Assembly (NCBI RefSeq): GCF_003932895.1
Contig: NZ_RQYW01000009.1
Span: 48,301 to 112,300, forward strand
Direction: 5' to 3'
From: Leptotrichia sp. OH3620_COT-345
GTDB lineage: Bacteria; Fusobacteriota; Fusobacteriia; Fusobacteriales; Leptotrichiaceae
Length of the DNA stretch: 64,000 nucleotides
This document shows, piece by piece, positions 1 to 9,648 of the stretch (positions within the stretch are counted from its first letter, which is position 1; the number at the start of each line of letters is the position of its first letter). The notes under the pieces were generated by a model. It had not been told where the DNA came from and searched no databases. It saw nothing but the letters and a program-made list of their open reading frames with translations. Made by a program: the position numbers and the translations under genes.

Positions 1-1
1 A

Positions 2-97
2 GAGAATATTTATTTAAGAGGAGAAATATATGAAAATAATATATTAAAAGAAAAATTTATATTAAATAAAAAAGTTAAAGAATTTAAAAAAATATGA
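2..97 (+). CDS. C-terminal end of an unidentified protein (partial)
   Basis: An open frame of 31 codons enters from the left edge and ends in TGA. The peptide is lysine-rich and ends VKEFKKI. So long a stop-free run at an edge in such AT-rich DNA suggests the tail of a real gene, but the family cannot be recognised from so little. No stop occurs in this frame before position 95. Confidence 0.35.
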   Translation, partial: ENIYLRGEIYENNILKEKFILNKKVKEFKKI

Positions 98-178
98 TTC
101 TTATTCAAAAAAAATGAGATTATCAAATACATAAATTACTTAAAATAAAAATAGATTCGGAATTAAAATAATAATTTA

Positions 179-273
179 CTATAAGGATAAAAATGGAGGA
201 CAGAGTTTGGACTTATCGCGTGGAGAGAGATTCTTTTTATCCCCACCGTATAATTTTAACTGTACCTTATTAG
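179..273 (+). ncRNA. Possible structured small RNA or leader element
   Basis: This is the only GC-richer patch in the first 380 bases. A perfect 9-bp stem pairs GGATAAAAA (185-193) with TTTTTATCC (234-242) around a 40-nt loop. An outer arm, CTATAAGG (179-186), can pair with CCTTATTAG (265-273) with one bulge, so the two pairings compete for the GG at 185-186. An intrinsic terminator follows about 15 nt later. It matches no riboswitch or housekeeping RNA consensus that I can recall. It could be an sRNA or the 3' UTR of the upstream gene. Confidence 0.3.
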
Positions 274-285
274 AGTTATTAAGTA

Positions 286-316
286 AAAAAATTGACTGAT
301 TTCAGTCAATTTTTTA
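286..316 (+). terminator. Intrinsic terminator upstream of ligA
   Basis: AATTGACTG (290-298) pairs with CAGTCAATT (303-311) around the loop ATTT. An A tract precedes the stem and a T tract follows it, so the stem extends to about 13 bp. It closes the transcript containing the 179-273 structure or the upstream gene. Confidence 0.85.
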
Positions 317-317
317 T

Positions 318-2455
<2,138 letters not shown>

Positions 2456-2971
2456 TTAACAGATTAATTTTAAGTGTATATACATTCAAATACAATTATA
2501 CGAAAATATTAAGACAAAAAGAATATTAATTTGGTATTATTTTATAAAATCTAAGGGGTGGATTAATGTTTTATTGTAAAACTGTCAAACTTGGATTTTT
2601 TTATATTAAAATTAAAATATAACTATTTTATACAATGGTTACTAAAAATGATTTATATTTTATGAATGGACTATAGTAATATAGAGAATATTTACAAATA
2701 TTTTCTGTGTATCAAAAGATACAAATAATTAAATTATGGTATTTTTACTTTAAAATTTAAAAAGATTTATTTTAAAAAAGATGAAAGTTTTTAAAAAAAT
2801 ATAATCAGAAAATCTTTATTACTTTAAAATATTCCGTGAATTAGGAAAAATTTAAAATAAAATATTGGAATATCGGATAAAACAATAAATAGTAAATAGG
2901 AAAAATGACTTGTTTTTTAACTTAATATATGTTTTAATTTTAATATATTATTGTCAGAGAGGAAGAGCAGA
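2456..2971. other. Intergenic region, nothing convincing
   Basis: About 515 bases of very AT-rich DNA separate ligA from mrp. Only weak features are visible: an 18-codon ORF at 2566 behind AAGGGG, and a small AT-only hairpin near 2693-2712. Neither has a T tract or other support. No RNA gene is evident. Confidence 0.4.
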
Positions 2972-3772
2972 ATGCATGGAAATATTAACATAGATGAGAG
3001 AAAGCGGAAAATAAATGCAAAAATGTCTAAAATAAAACATAAGATAGCCATTATGAGCGGGAAAGGAGGAGTCGGTAAGTCTACAGTATCGGTAAATCTG
3101 GGATATGGATTGTACATGAGAGGATATAAAGTAGGAATACTTGATGCTGATCTTCATGGACCGAACATACCTTTAATGTTTGGAAAAGAGGGAGTAAAAC
3201 TTCCAAATCTTTCAACACCTTTGAAAGTAGCTGAAAATTTATCAGTTTCATCGTTGAGTTTTTTTGTACCTGATAATGATCCTATTATATGGAGAGGACC
3301 TCAAAAAATGGGGGCTATAATGGAAATGTTGGAAGGGATTGATTGGGGAGAAATTGATTTTTTAATTGTGGATCTTCCTCCGGGAACGGGGGATGAAACA
3401 TTGACTATTGCACAGAATATAGGTCCTGAAGCTAAATCAATAGTAGTGACTACTCCTCAGAATGTTTCGCTACTTGATTCAAGAAGAACGGTAAAATTTT
3501 CACGACTTATAAATATGAAATTATTGGGAATTATTGAGAATATGAGCGGTTTTATATGCCCTGATTGTGGAAAAGAAGTTAATATATTTAAAAAAGGGGG
3601 AGCTGAAAAAATGGCTTCTGAAACAAAACAGAGTTTTTTAGGTTCAATCCCGATGGAAGTGTCAATCGTTGAAGCAGGAGATACAGGACTTCCATACATA
3701 GCTACTGATTCTATCGCAGCAAAAAAAATGAATGATATAATAAATAAAATTCTGGAACAGTTAAATATGTAA
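2972..3772 (+). CDS. mrp: Mrp/ApbC (NBP35-type) Fe-S cluster carrier ATPase
   Basis: A cytoplasmic P-loop ATPase that in this family binds and delivers 4Fe-4S clusters to apoproteins. The product of 266 residues has the deviant Walker A motif GKGGVGKS (residues 30-37), the DADLHGPNIP segment, a VDLPPGTGDE switch region and a C-terminal CPDCG motif (about residue 190), whose two cysteines bridge a cluster between subunits. A longer frame opens at a TTG at 2951, but AGAGGAAG (2958-2965) lies between the two candidates and fits the ATG at 2972. The gene is monocistronic. The usual N-terminal MIP18-type domain of some Mrp proteins is absent. Confidence 0.93.
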   Translation: MHGNINIDERKRKINAKMSKIKHKIAIMSGKGGVGKSTVSVNLGYGLYMRGYKVGILDADLHGPNIPLMFGKEGVKLPNLSTPLKVAENLSVSSLSFFVPDNDPIIWRGPQKMGAIMEMLEGIDWGEIDFLIVDLPPGTGDETLTIAQNIGPEAKSIVVTTPQNVSLLDSRRTVKFSRLINMKLLGIIENMSGFICPDCGKEVNIFKKGGAEKMASETKQSFLGSIPMEVSIVEAGDTGLPYIATDSIAAKKMNDIINKILEQLNM

Positions 3773-3839
3773 TAAATATAATTAAGATGACTAATTGGAG
3801 ATACATGAGTTTAAAATAAAATGAAATTGGAGGAACAAA

Positions 3840-4517
3840 ATGAAAATATTAGTATGTAATAAAAACGAAAAATCAAGGTTGGTGGTCGGTCAGTTACTTA
3901 AAGAAATGAGTTTTAGTGTATTATTGGTTGATTCGGAAGAAAAATTAATAGAAGAAATGAAATCAGATTCGTTGGATTTAATCTTTTTGGATGTAGCATC
4001 ATTTTCAAATTTTCCTAAAATGATGGAACGAATTATAAAAAATAAAAAAGACAGTTATATTTTGATTTCAATAAACAATGATGATAGATATTCTAAAACT
4101 GAAGCATTGTTGAATGGAGTGGATGATTATATTTATAATGATTTCAGACTGGAAGAACTTTCGGCAAAACTTAAGGCAATAGTAAGAATACTGACAAAAA
4201 AAATAAATAATGATGATTCTGAAGTTCTTTCAATCTATGATTTGACATTAAATCCTATTAATAGAGAAGTAATTAGAGCAGGAAAAGAAATTTTACTAAC
4301 AAATAAAGAATTTTTATTGTTGGAATATTTCTTAAGAAATAAGAATAGAGTATTGACAAGAACTATGATTTCCGAAAAAATATGGGATATTGATTTTATA
4401 ACTGAAAGCAATATTGTAGATGTATATATTAATTTTCTAAGAGCAAAGGTAGATAAAGGATTTGATAAGAAAATAATCAAAACTGTCAGAAGTGTAGGGT
4501 ATATTGTAAAAGAATAA
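3840..4517 (+). CDS. Orphan OmpR-family response regulator with atypical receiver
   Basis: 225 residues: an N-terminal receiver-like domain (about 1-118) and a C-terminal winged-helix DNA-binding domain (about 128-224, with the DVYINFLRAKVD and TVRSVGYI segments typical of the OmpR/PhoB class). The candidate phospho-acceptor Asp51 (IFLDV) is present. The acidic pair at the end of strand 1 is replaced by Asn7-Lys8, and the invariant strand-5 lysine is replaced by Asn100 (YIYNDF where YLxKPF is usual). Phosphorylation of the normal kind is therefore doubtful. No histidine kinase gene is nearby. It is probably a transcription factor; its target is unknown. Confidence 0.88.
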   Translation: MKILVCNKNEKSRLVVGQLLKEMSFSVLLVDSEEKLIEEMKSDSLDLIFLDVASFSNFPKMMERIIKNKKDSYILISINNDDRYSKTEALLNGVDDYIYNDFRLEELSAKLKAIVRILTKKINNDDSEVLSIYDLTLNPINREVIRAGKEILLTNKEFLLLEYFLRNKNRVLTRTMISEKIWDIDFITESNIVDVYINFLRAKVDKGFDKKIIKTVRSVGYIVKE

Positions 4518-4537
4518 TTAAAATTATTAAATAATAT

Positions 4538-4566
4538 GTTGATTTTATGGAGTTTGTATGTTAAAA
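4538..4566 (+). promoter_or_regulatory. Predicted promoter of sodA
   Basis: TTGATT (4538-4543), a 17-nt spacer and TAAAAT (4561-4566), with a TG element just upstream of the -10 box. Confidence 0.55.
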
Positions 4567-4614
4567 TAAATCAGTTCAAAATTAAAAATTAATATATTAT
4601 AGGGAGTGATTTAG

Positions 4615-5247
4615 ATGTTCGAACAAGTAAAATTACCATATTCTTATGACGCATTAGAACCCAATATAGACACAAAAACAATGGAAATTCACTATACAAA
4701 GCATCATGCCGCTTACACAAATAACTTGAATGATGTGCTGAAAAACAAAGTACCTGAGTTTTTAAACAAGTCTATTGAAGAAATACTTGGGAATTTGGAA
4801 GCATTACCTGAGGATATCAGAGTAGCAGTGAGAAACAACGGTGGAGGTTACTATAATCATAATTTATTTTTTACTGTAATAGGTCCTAATGGTGGAGGAG
4901 AACCTACAGGAGAATTAGCTCAAAAAATAAATGAAACATTCGGAAGTTTTGAAGAGTTTAAAACTGAGTTTTCCAAAGCTGCTGCAACAAGATTCGGTTC
5001 AGGTTGGGCATGGCTTACAGTAAATAAAAAAGGAGAACTGAAAGTCAGATCAACTGCAAATCAGGATAATCCTTTAATGCCGGGAGCTACATGTGAATGT
5101 TCACACGGGACTCCTATTTTAGGAATAGATGTATGGGAACATGCATATTACCTACATTATCAAAACAGAAGACCTGATTACATAAATGCATTTTTCAATG
5201 TTATTGACTGGAATGAAGTAGCAAAAAGATATAATGAAGTGAAATAA
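4615..5247 (+). CDS. sodA: Superoxide dismutase, Mn/Fe family
   Basis: It converts superoxide to oxygen and hydrogen peroxide in the cytoplasm. The 210 residues carry all four expected metal ligands: His26, His82, Asp172 and His176 (DVWEHAYY). The [13 protein letters not shown] segment and the glutamine in the NQDNPL segment favour the Mn-type or a cambialistic enzyme over the strict Fe type. The loop before the third ligand is longer than in the E. coli enzyme and contains Cys160 and Cys162 ([13 protein letters not shown]). The gene has its own promoter and terminator and is monocistronic. Confidence 0.96.
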   Translation: MFEQVKLPYSYDALEPNIDTKTMEIHYTKHHAAYTNNLNDVLKNKVPEFLNKSIEEILGNLEALPEDIRVAVRNNGGGYYNHNLFFTVIGPNGGGEPTGELAQKINETFGSFEEFKTEFSKAAATRFGSGWAWLTVNKKGELKVRSTANQDNPLMPGATCECSHGTPILGIDVWEHAYYLHYQNRRPDYINAFFNVIDWNEVAKRYNEVK

Positions 5248-5265
5248 TAATTAGGAAATAAATAG

Positions 5266-5306
5266 AAAACGTCATCAAGGGTAATATCTGAAATGACGTT
5301 TTTTGT
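5266..5306 (+). terminator. Intrinsic terminator of sodA
   Basis: AAAACGTCAT (5266-5275) pairs perfectly with ATGACGTTTT (5293-5302), followed by a T tract. Confidence 0.88.
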
Positions 5307-5387
5307 TTATGGAAAAATAAAAATATGAAAATAATTTTATATTTAAATAAAAAATTATGTATAGAGCAAAATTACCAGTTATATGCG

Positions 5388-5534
5388 GACTGTCTAATAA
5401 GTTAAAAATAATTTTCCAACTAGAAGTATTATATATTTTTAAAAACTAAAAGATATTATTTTTAATGATTTTATAAAAATATAAAATGTATAAGGTTTAT
5501 GATTAAATATATTTTCATATCTTATGAGACAGTC
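5388..5534. mobile_element. MITE-like element with 14-bp terminal inverted repeats
   Basis: GACTGTCTAATAAG (5388-5401) and CTTATGAGACAGTC (5521-5534) are inverted repeats matching at 13 of 14 positions, enclosing about 120 bp of AT-rich DNA with no ORF. The arms resemble the ends of transposase-encoding insertion sequences. The coding part is missing, so this looks like a MITE or a deletion remnant. I could not identify a target-site duplication with certainty. The rest of the 5307-5801 gap shows nothing recognisable. Confidence 0.45.
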
Positions 5535-5801
5535 TCAGTTTATAAAATAATTTTGATATGATTGAATTAAAAATATTAGAGTAAAGAGAACTTTGAAAAG
5601 TAAACAAATTTTTAAAAATATAAATGAATGAAAGTAACAGAAGAAGAGCTGATAAAATATTTTTGATTTTAAACATATACAAAATATATTGAGTTAATAT
5701 ATATATATATATTGAATATGAAAAAATAATGGAAATATGATATTATTCAATTACAAAGTAAAATCATATAATTTACTAAATAAATTTTAAAGGAGGAATT
5801 T

Positions 5802-6503
5802 ATGAAGAAAAAGTGGTATAAAAAATGGTGAGGTATATTATGAATCATATTATTTCCTTGGCTTTTGTTTATAGTAATCTGGCAAAGCGGATTAACTAAA
5901 ACAAAGAAAATTATTTCTACATGTTGTCTTGGAATGCTTATATTTTCATTTTTTATTTCATCATTATTAGAACCTACACCTGAACGGAAAATTACTGAGG
6001 AAAAGAAAAAACAGGAAGAACTAATAAAATTGGAAGAAGAAAGAAAAAAACAGAGGAATTACTTACTAAGCAAAATGAGGAAAGAAAACAAAAGAAATTG
6101 GAAGAGCAGCGACAAAGAGAATTGGCAGAAAAAGAAAGACAGGAAAGAGAAAAAGAAGAATATATGCATGCGGAACAGCCGGATTATATTACCATTTCTC
6201 GATATCCAAATGAATTTAAAAATAAAAAAGTAAGATTTTACGGTAAAGTTGCACAAATAATAGAACAAAATTATAATATCGTAGCCTTTAGAATGTATGT
6301 TACAAATAGATGTTATGAATATGACTGCAAATGGAATGATGATATTTATGTTATATTTAATAAAGATGATAGTATGAATATTTTAGGAAATGATGAATTA
6401 GAGATTGCAGGGGATTTTATGGGTATAGAAACTTATCAAACAATGTCTTGGCAGTAGGAGATCTATTCCTAAGGTACGGGTAAAGTATTTGAAACTTAAT
6501 TAA
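5802..6503 (+). pseudogene. Decayed gene: membrane anchor, coiled coil and OB-fold-like domain
   Basis: A strong AGGAGG site and ATG at 5802 open a frame that stops at TGA 5829 and again at TGA 5841. Reading through both gives a hydrophobic N-terminus, then a charged Glu/Lys coiled-coil linker. At the A7 run 6044-6050 the frame shifts by -1 and continues (EELLTKQNEERKQ), leading to a domain with the YPNEFKNKKVRFYGKVAQI pattern typical of OB-fold domains in small secreted proteins. A third break near 6445 moves the likely C-terminus (RRSIPKVRVKYLKLN) into another frame ending at 6503. With two nonsense and two frameshift lesions it is almost certainly not expressed as one protein. Confidence 0.75.
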
Positions 6504-6532
6504 TTATAAATAAATTAAAGGAGATGATTTTA

Positions 6533-6823
6533 ATGGGTTACATTAAGCCGGAAGAGGTACTTTCGCCGAAAGGGAGAGTAGGCAATATCAGAATTCTTGT
6601 AGAAAAAGAAGATTATTCAATTGTTCTTCTTGAATGGGACGGTGAAGATGTAATAGCTACAAGATGGAATACTACAAACGCTGAAAAAGATAATATCGGT
6701 ACTCCGCAATCAAGAGGATTACCTACATGGTTTATTCTTCCTGCTGAAATTGCAATTCCTTACATAGAAAAATATGTAAAGGAAAGGGAATTAAAAGAAA
6801 AATTAATTGGATTTTTTAAATAA
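6533..6823 (+). CDS. Conserved small protein of unknown function
   Basis: A soluble 96-residue protein without signal peptide or membrane segment. Recognisable features are VLLEWDGEDVIATRWN and the SRGLPTWFILPAEI segment. It looks like a conserved compact domain, but I cannot assign a function. The frame also contains an ATG at 6524, directly abutting AAGGAG (6518-6523). The ATG at 6533 has the proper 9-nt spacing and is preferred. It sits 30 bp after the decayed gene and ends at its own terminator. Confidence 0.8.
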   Translation: MGYIKPEEVLSPKGRVGNIRILVEKEDYSIVLLEWDGEDVIATRWNTTNAEKDNIGTPQSRGLPTWFILPAEIAIPYIEKYVKERELKEKLIGFFK

Positions 6824-6838
6824 AAAATGAAAATTTTT

Positions 6839-6874
6839 AAAACAGATAAATAAACTTTATCTGTTTTATTTTTT
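6839..6874 (+). terminator. Intrinsic terminator
   Basis: AAAACAGATAAA (6839-6850) pairs with TTTATCTGTTTT (6856-6867) around the loop TAAAC, then a T-rich run. Between here and the ldhA promoter (6875-7174) no gene or RNA is visible. Confidence 0.88.
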
Positions 6875-7174
6875 ATGTGAGAAAATAAAAATGATTTTAA
6901 TCTTTAGTATGATAATAGAAAAAGAAATGAATATACAGAACAAATAAAATTATTTTAAAATATGATAAAGTCAAATATATATTCAATATAAAAAAGAAGG
7001 GAAACAAAATTGAAATATTCTTCTAAATCCCATAGGATGAATTTATGAAAAATATATTTTGGTTTACTTTGGTTAGAAGTTTTATTGATTATAAAGAGCT
7101 GTGTTAATAAATTATGATTTTAATTCAACTTTTGTATATAAAGTTTTTCAAGTTATTTAAAAATTAAAATTAAA

Positions 7175-7203
7175 TTGCTTAATAAATACTTTTTTGCTAT
7201 AAT
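7175..7203 (+). promoter_or_regulatory. Predicted promoter of ldhA
   Basis: TTGCTT (7175-7180), a 17-nt spacer, and a perfect TATAAT (7198-7203), 35 nt before the start codon. Confidence 0.65.
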
Positions 7204-7237
7204 TAAAAAGTAAAAGAAAAATAGGAGGAAATGTAGA

Positions 7238-8275
7238 ATGAAAATAGTAGTTTTCGATGCAAAACCCTATGATATCGAGTTTTTTGAAAAGTGGAACGAA
7301 AAATACGGGGCAAAGATAACATATTTTGAAGAAAAATTGAGCTTAAAAAATGTGATGCTTACCAAATATCAGGATGTAGTCTGTACTTTTGTAAATGACG
7401 ATTTGAATGAAAAAGTAATAAATATTCTTTCTAAAAATGGGGTCAGAGCTATAGCAATAAGAGCTGCGGGATATAATAATGTAGATATAAAAGCTGCAAC
7501 CGATAATAGAGTAACAGTATTCAGAGTTCCTGCATATTCACCGTATGCAGTAGCTGAGCATGCACTTGCTCTTTTGATGACTGTAAACAGAAAGATACAT
7601 AAAGCTTATAATAGGACAAGAGACGGAAACTTCAGCTTAGTGGGTCTGACTGGAATGGATTTGAACGGGAAAACGGCAGGAATTGTCGGGACAGGAAAAA
7701 TTGCGAGAATATTTATAAAAATACTGAACGGATTGGGAATGAACGTAATTGCTTATGACAAGTTTCCCAATGAACAGGCAGCAAAAGAGGAAAATTTCAG
7801 ATATGTCGAACTCGATGAATTATTTGAAAAATCAGATGTTATTTCATTACACTGTCCCCTTACTCCTGAAACTAAACATATTGTAAATTATAAAAGTATA
7901 CAAAAAATGAAAGACGGAGTAATAATTATAAATACTGCAAGAGGAGCATTAATTGATACTAGCATACTTGTGGAAGCTTTAAAGGATAAAAAAATAGGAG
8001 GAGCGGGGTTAGATGTATATGAAGATGAAAAAGATTATTTTTTTGCAGATAAATCGGCAAATATTCTTGAAGATGATGTACTGGCAAGATTGTTGTCATT
8101 TAATAATGTAATAATAACATCTCATCAGGCGTTTCTTACTAACGAAGCATTGAACAATATAGTAGAAACTACATTTGAAAATATACTCAAATTTGCTAAA
8201 AAAGACATTTTACAAAATGAAGTATGGTATGATGAAAAAAGTAATAAAATTATTGAAGGTCTAAGAAAAAATTAA
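7238..8275 (+). CDS. ldhA: D-lactate dehydrogenase (D-2-hydroxyacid dehydrogenase family)
   Basis: It reduces pyruvate to D-lactate with NADH, regenerating NAD+ in fermentation. The 345-residue protein has the split catalytic domain and a central Rossmann domain with GTGKIA (about 151-156). The catalytic residues fall at the family's standard positions: Arg235 (NTARGALID), Glu264 in VYEDE, and His296 (TSHQAFLT). The substrate-side segment RAAGYNNVD (75-83) is typical of the D-LDH/LdhA subgroup rather than phosphoglycerate or glycerate dehydrogenases. AGGAGG precedes the ATG. It is monocistronic with its own promoter. Confidence 0.92.
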   Translation: MKIVVFDAKPYDIEFFEKWNEKYGAKITYFEEKLSLKNVMLTKYQDVVCTFVNDDLNEKVINILSKNGVRAIAIRAAGYNNVDIKAATDNRVTVFRVPAYSPYAVAEHALALLMTVNRKIHKAYNRTRDGNFSLVGLTGMDLNGKTAGIVGTGKIARIFIKILNGLGMNVIAYDKFPNEQAAKEENFRYVELDELFEKSDVISLHCPLTPETKHIVNYKSIQKMKDGVIIINTARGALIDTSILVEALKDKKIGGAGLDVYEDEKDYFFADKSANILEDDVLARLLSFNNVIITSHQAFLTNEALNNIVETTFENILKFAKKDILQNEVWYDEKSNKIIEGLRKN

Positions 8276-8286
8276 ATATAAAATAA

Positions 8287-8417
8287 AAAAGGAGTTGTCT
8301 TGAATACGTTTTTATTGTCATTTTTATACTCTGATTATCTCGAATTTTTGTAAACAGGTTAATTTAAGATATCGCAGAATAAAAAAGAATAATTTTCTGT
8401 TTTAAGACAACTTTTTT
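8287..8417 (+). terminator. Long-loop terminator-like structure between ldhA and prfB
   Basis: AGTTGTCTT (8293-8301) pairs perfectly with AAGACAACT (8404-8412), which is directly followed by a T tract. The roughly 100-nt loop holds a smaller hairpin, CAGAA/TTCTG. It probably ends the ldhA transcript. The long loop is unusual for a simple terminator. Confidence 0.45.
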
Positions 8418-8439
8418 ATAATAAAAGAGGTTAAAATAT

Positions 8440-9535
8440 ATGGATTTATTTGAAATAAAAAAGATAAATGAACAGAACAATATGGAAATTCAAGAAATCA
8501 GGAGGCATCTTTGACCTTGATGTATTAAATGAAAAAATAGAAAAACTCGAAAAAAAAACATTTGAACCTGAATTCTGGAATAGTGAAAATAGTCAGGAAA
8601 TATTGAAAGAACTTAATATTTTAAAAAAACTGATTGAAGAATATGAAAAAATAAACGGAATACATGAAGACATATTAATGTTAATAGAATTTGTCGAAAT
8701 GGGGGATGATTCATTTGAACCTGAATTGGAAGTTAAAATCAGTCAGATAGAAAAAGAAATAAAAAACTTTAAAATAAAACTGCTTCTTGATGAAAAATAT
8801 GATAGAAATAACACGATATTAACTATAAATTCAGGCGCAGGAGGGACTGAAGCCTGTGACTGGACGGAAATGCTTTACAGAATGTATGACAGATGGTCTA
8901 ACCAGAACGGTTTCAAAGTAGAGATATTGGATTCACTTTCAGGTGAAGAGGCAGGAATAAAAAGTATAACTCTTAACATAAAAGGAGATTATGCTTACGG
9001 TTATCTCAAAGGTGAAAAAGGAGTTCACAGACTTGTAAGGATCTCACCTTTTGATTCTAACGGGAAAAGACATACATCATTTGCTGCAGTAAATGTCGTT
9101 CCTGAAATAGAAGATGATGTGGAAATAAATATAAAATCTGAAGATTTGAAAATAGACACATATAGAGCGAGCGGAGCAGGAGGACAGCATATAAATACTA
9201 CGGATTCTGCAGTTAGGATAACACATATTCCTACAAATACGGTTGTTACATGTCAGAAAGAACGTTCTCAAATAAAAAACAGAGAAACAGCTTTAAAAAT
9301 CTTAAAATCCAGATTATTTGAGATGGAGCTTGAAAAAAGAGAAAAAGAAATGGAAAATATAAAAGGAACCGAAACAAAAATTGAATGGGGAAGTCAGATA
9401 AGATCCTATGTATTTCAGCCATATAAAATGGTTAAAGATCATAGGACAAAAGCTGAAGAAGGAAATGCGGATAAAGTTATGAACGGGGATATAAGTAATT
9501 TTATAAATGAATATTTGAAATATATAAAAAGTTGA
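8440..9535 (+). CDS. prfB: Peptide chain release factor 2, expressed by +1 frameshift
   Basis: RF2 ends translation at UGA and UAA. The reading frame opens at ATG 8440 and meets an in-frame TGA at 8512 after 24 codons. A +1 shift there continues in the frame ending at 9535, giving a product of about 364 residues, the normal RF2 length. The junction reads IRRHL then DLDVLNEKI, as expected for RF2. SPF (in VRISPFDSNGK) is the RF2 stop-codon recognition tripeptide, and SGAGGQHINTT carries the GGQ peptidyl-hydrolase motif. The frame open from 8468 is the second frame only, not a separate gene. Confidence 0.96.
8500..8515 (+). promoter_or_regulatory. Programmed +1 frameshift site of prfB
   Basis: An internal Shine-Dalgarno-like AGGAGG (8500-8505) lies 3 nt before CTT TGA C (8509-8515). 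This is the canonical autoregulatory arrangement: when RF2 is scarce the ribosome pauses at UGA and slips from CUU to UUU. Confidence 0.95.
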
Positions 9536-9591
9536 CGGAAAAAGAAGAAAATTCAAAGTTAAAACCAGTAGTATAAAATGAAAGAAAGGAG

Positions 9592-9648
9592 ATGTATGGA
9601 AATTATATAATTTATTTTATATTTTTATCATACTTTAAATTGAGATGA
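9592..9648 (+). CDS. Possible 18-residue leader peptide overlapping the fhs start
   Basis: An ATG at 9592, directly after AAAGGAG (9585-9591), opens [18 protein letters not shown]. Its TGA (9646-9648) overlaps the fhs ATG in an ATGA arrangement typical of translational coupling. A competing ATG at 9596 gives only four codons. The tight spacing of the ribosome site to 9592 is a weakness. The peptide is hydrophobic and resembles nothing known to me. Confidence 0.3.
   Translation: MYGNYIIYFIFLSYFKLR

Noticed and set aside
2566..2622. 18-codon ORF in the ligA-mrp gap
   Set aside because: It has an AAGGGG upstream but no hydrophobic, coupling or conserved character to support it.
5802..5865. UGA read as tryptophan
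   Set aside because: Both in-frame TGA codons would fit Trp, but prfB and every other gene here use TGA as stop, and the same gene has additional frameshifts, so decay is simpler.
6044..6050. Programmed -1 frameshift at A AAA AAA
   Set aside because: The heptamer is in the right phase, but upstream nonsense codons and a further frameshift near 6445 make a functional recoding site unlikely.
8276..8439. Riboswitch between ldhA and prfB
   Set aside because: The long stem ends in a T tract and matches no known aptamer consensus; a terminator explains it better.
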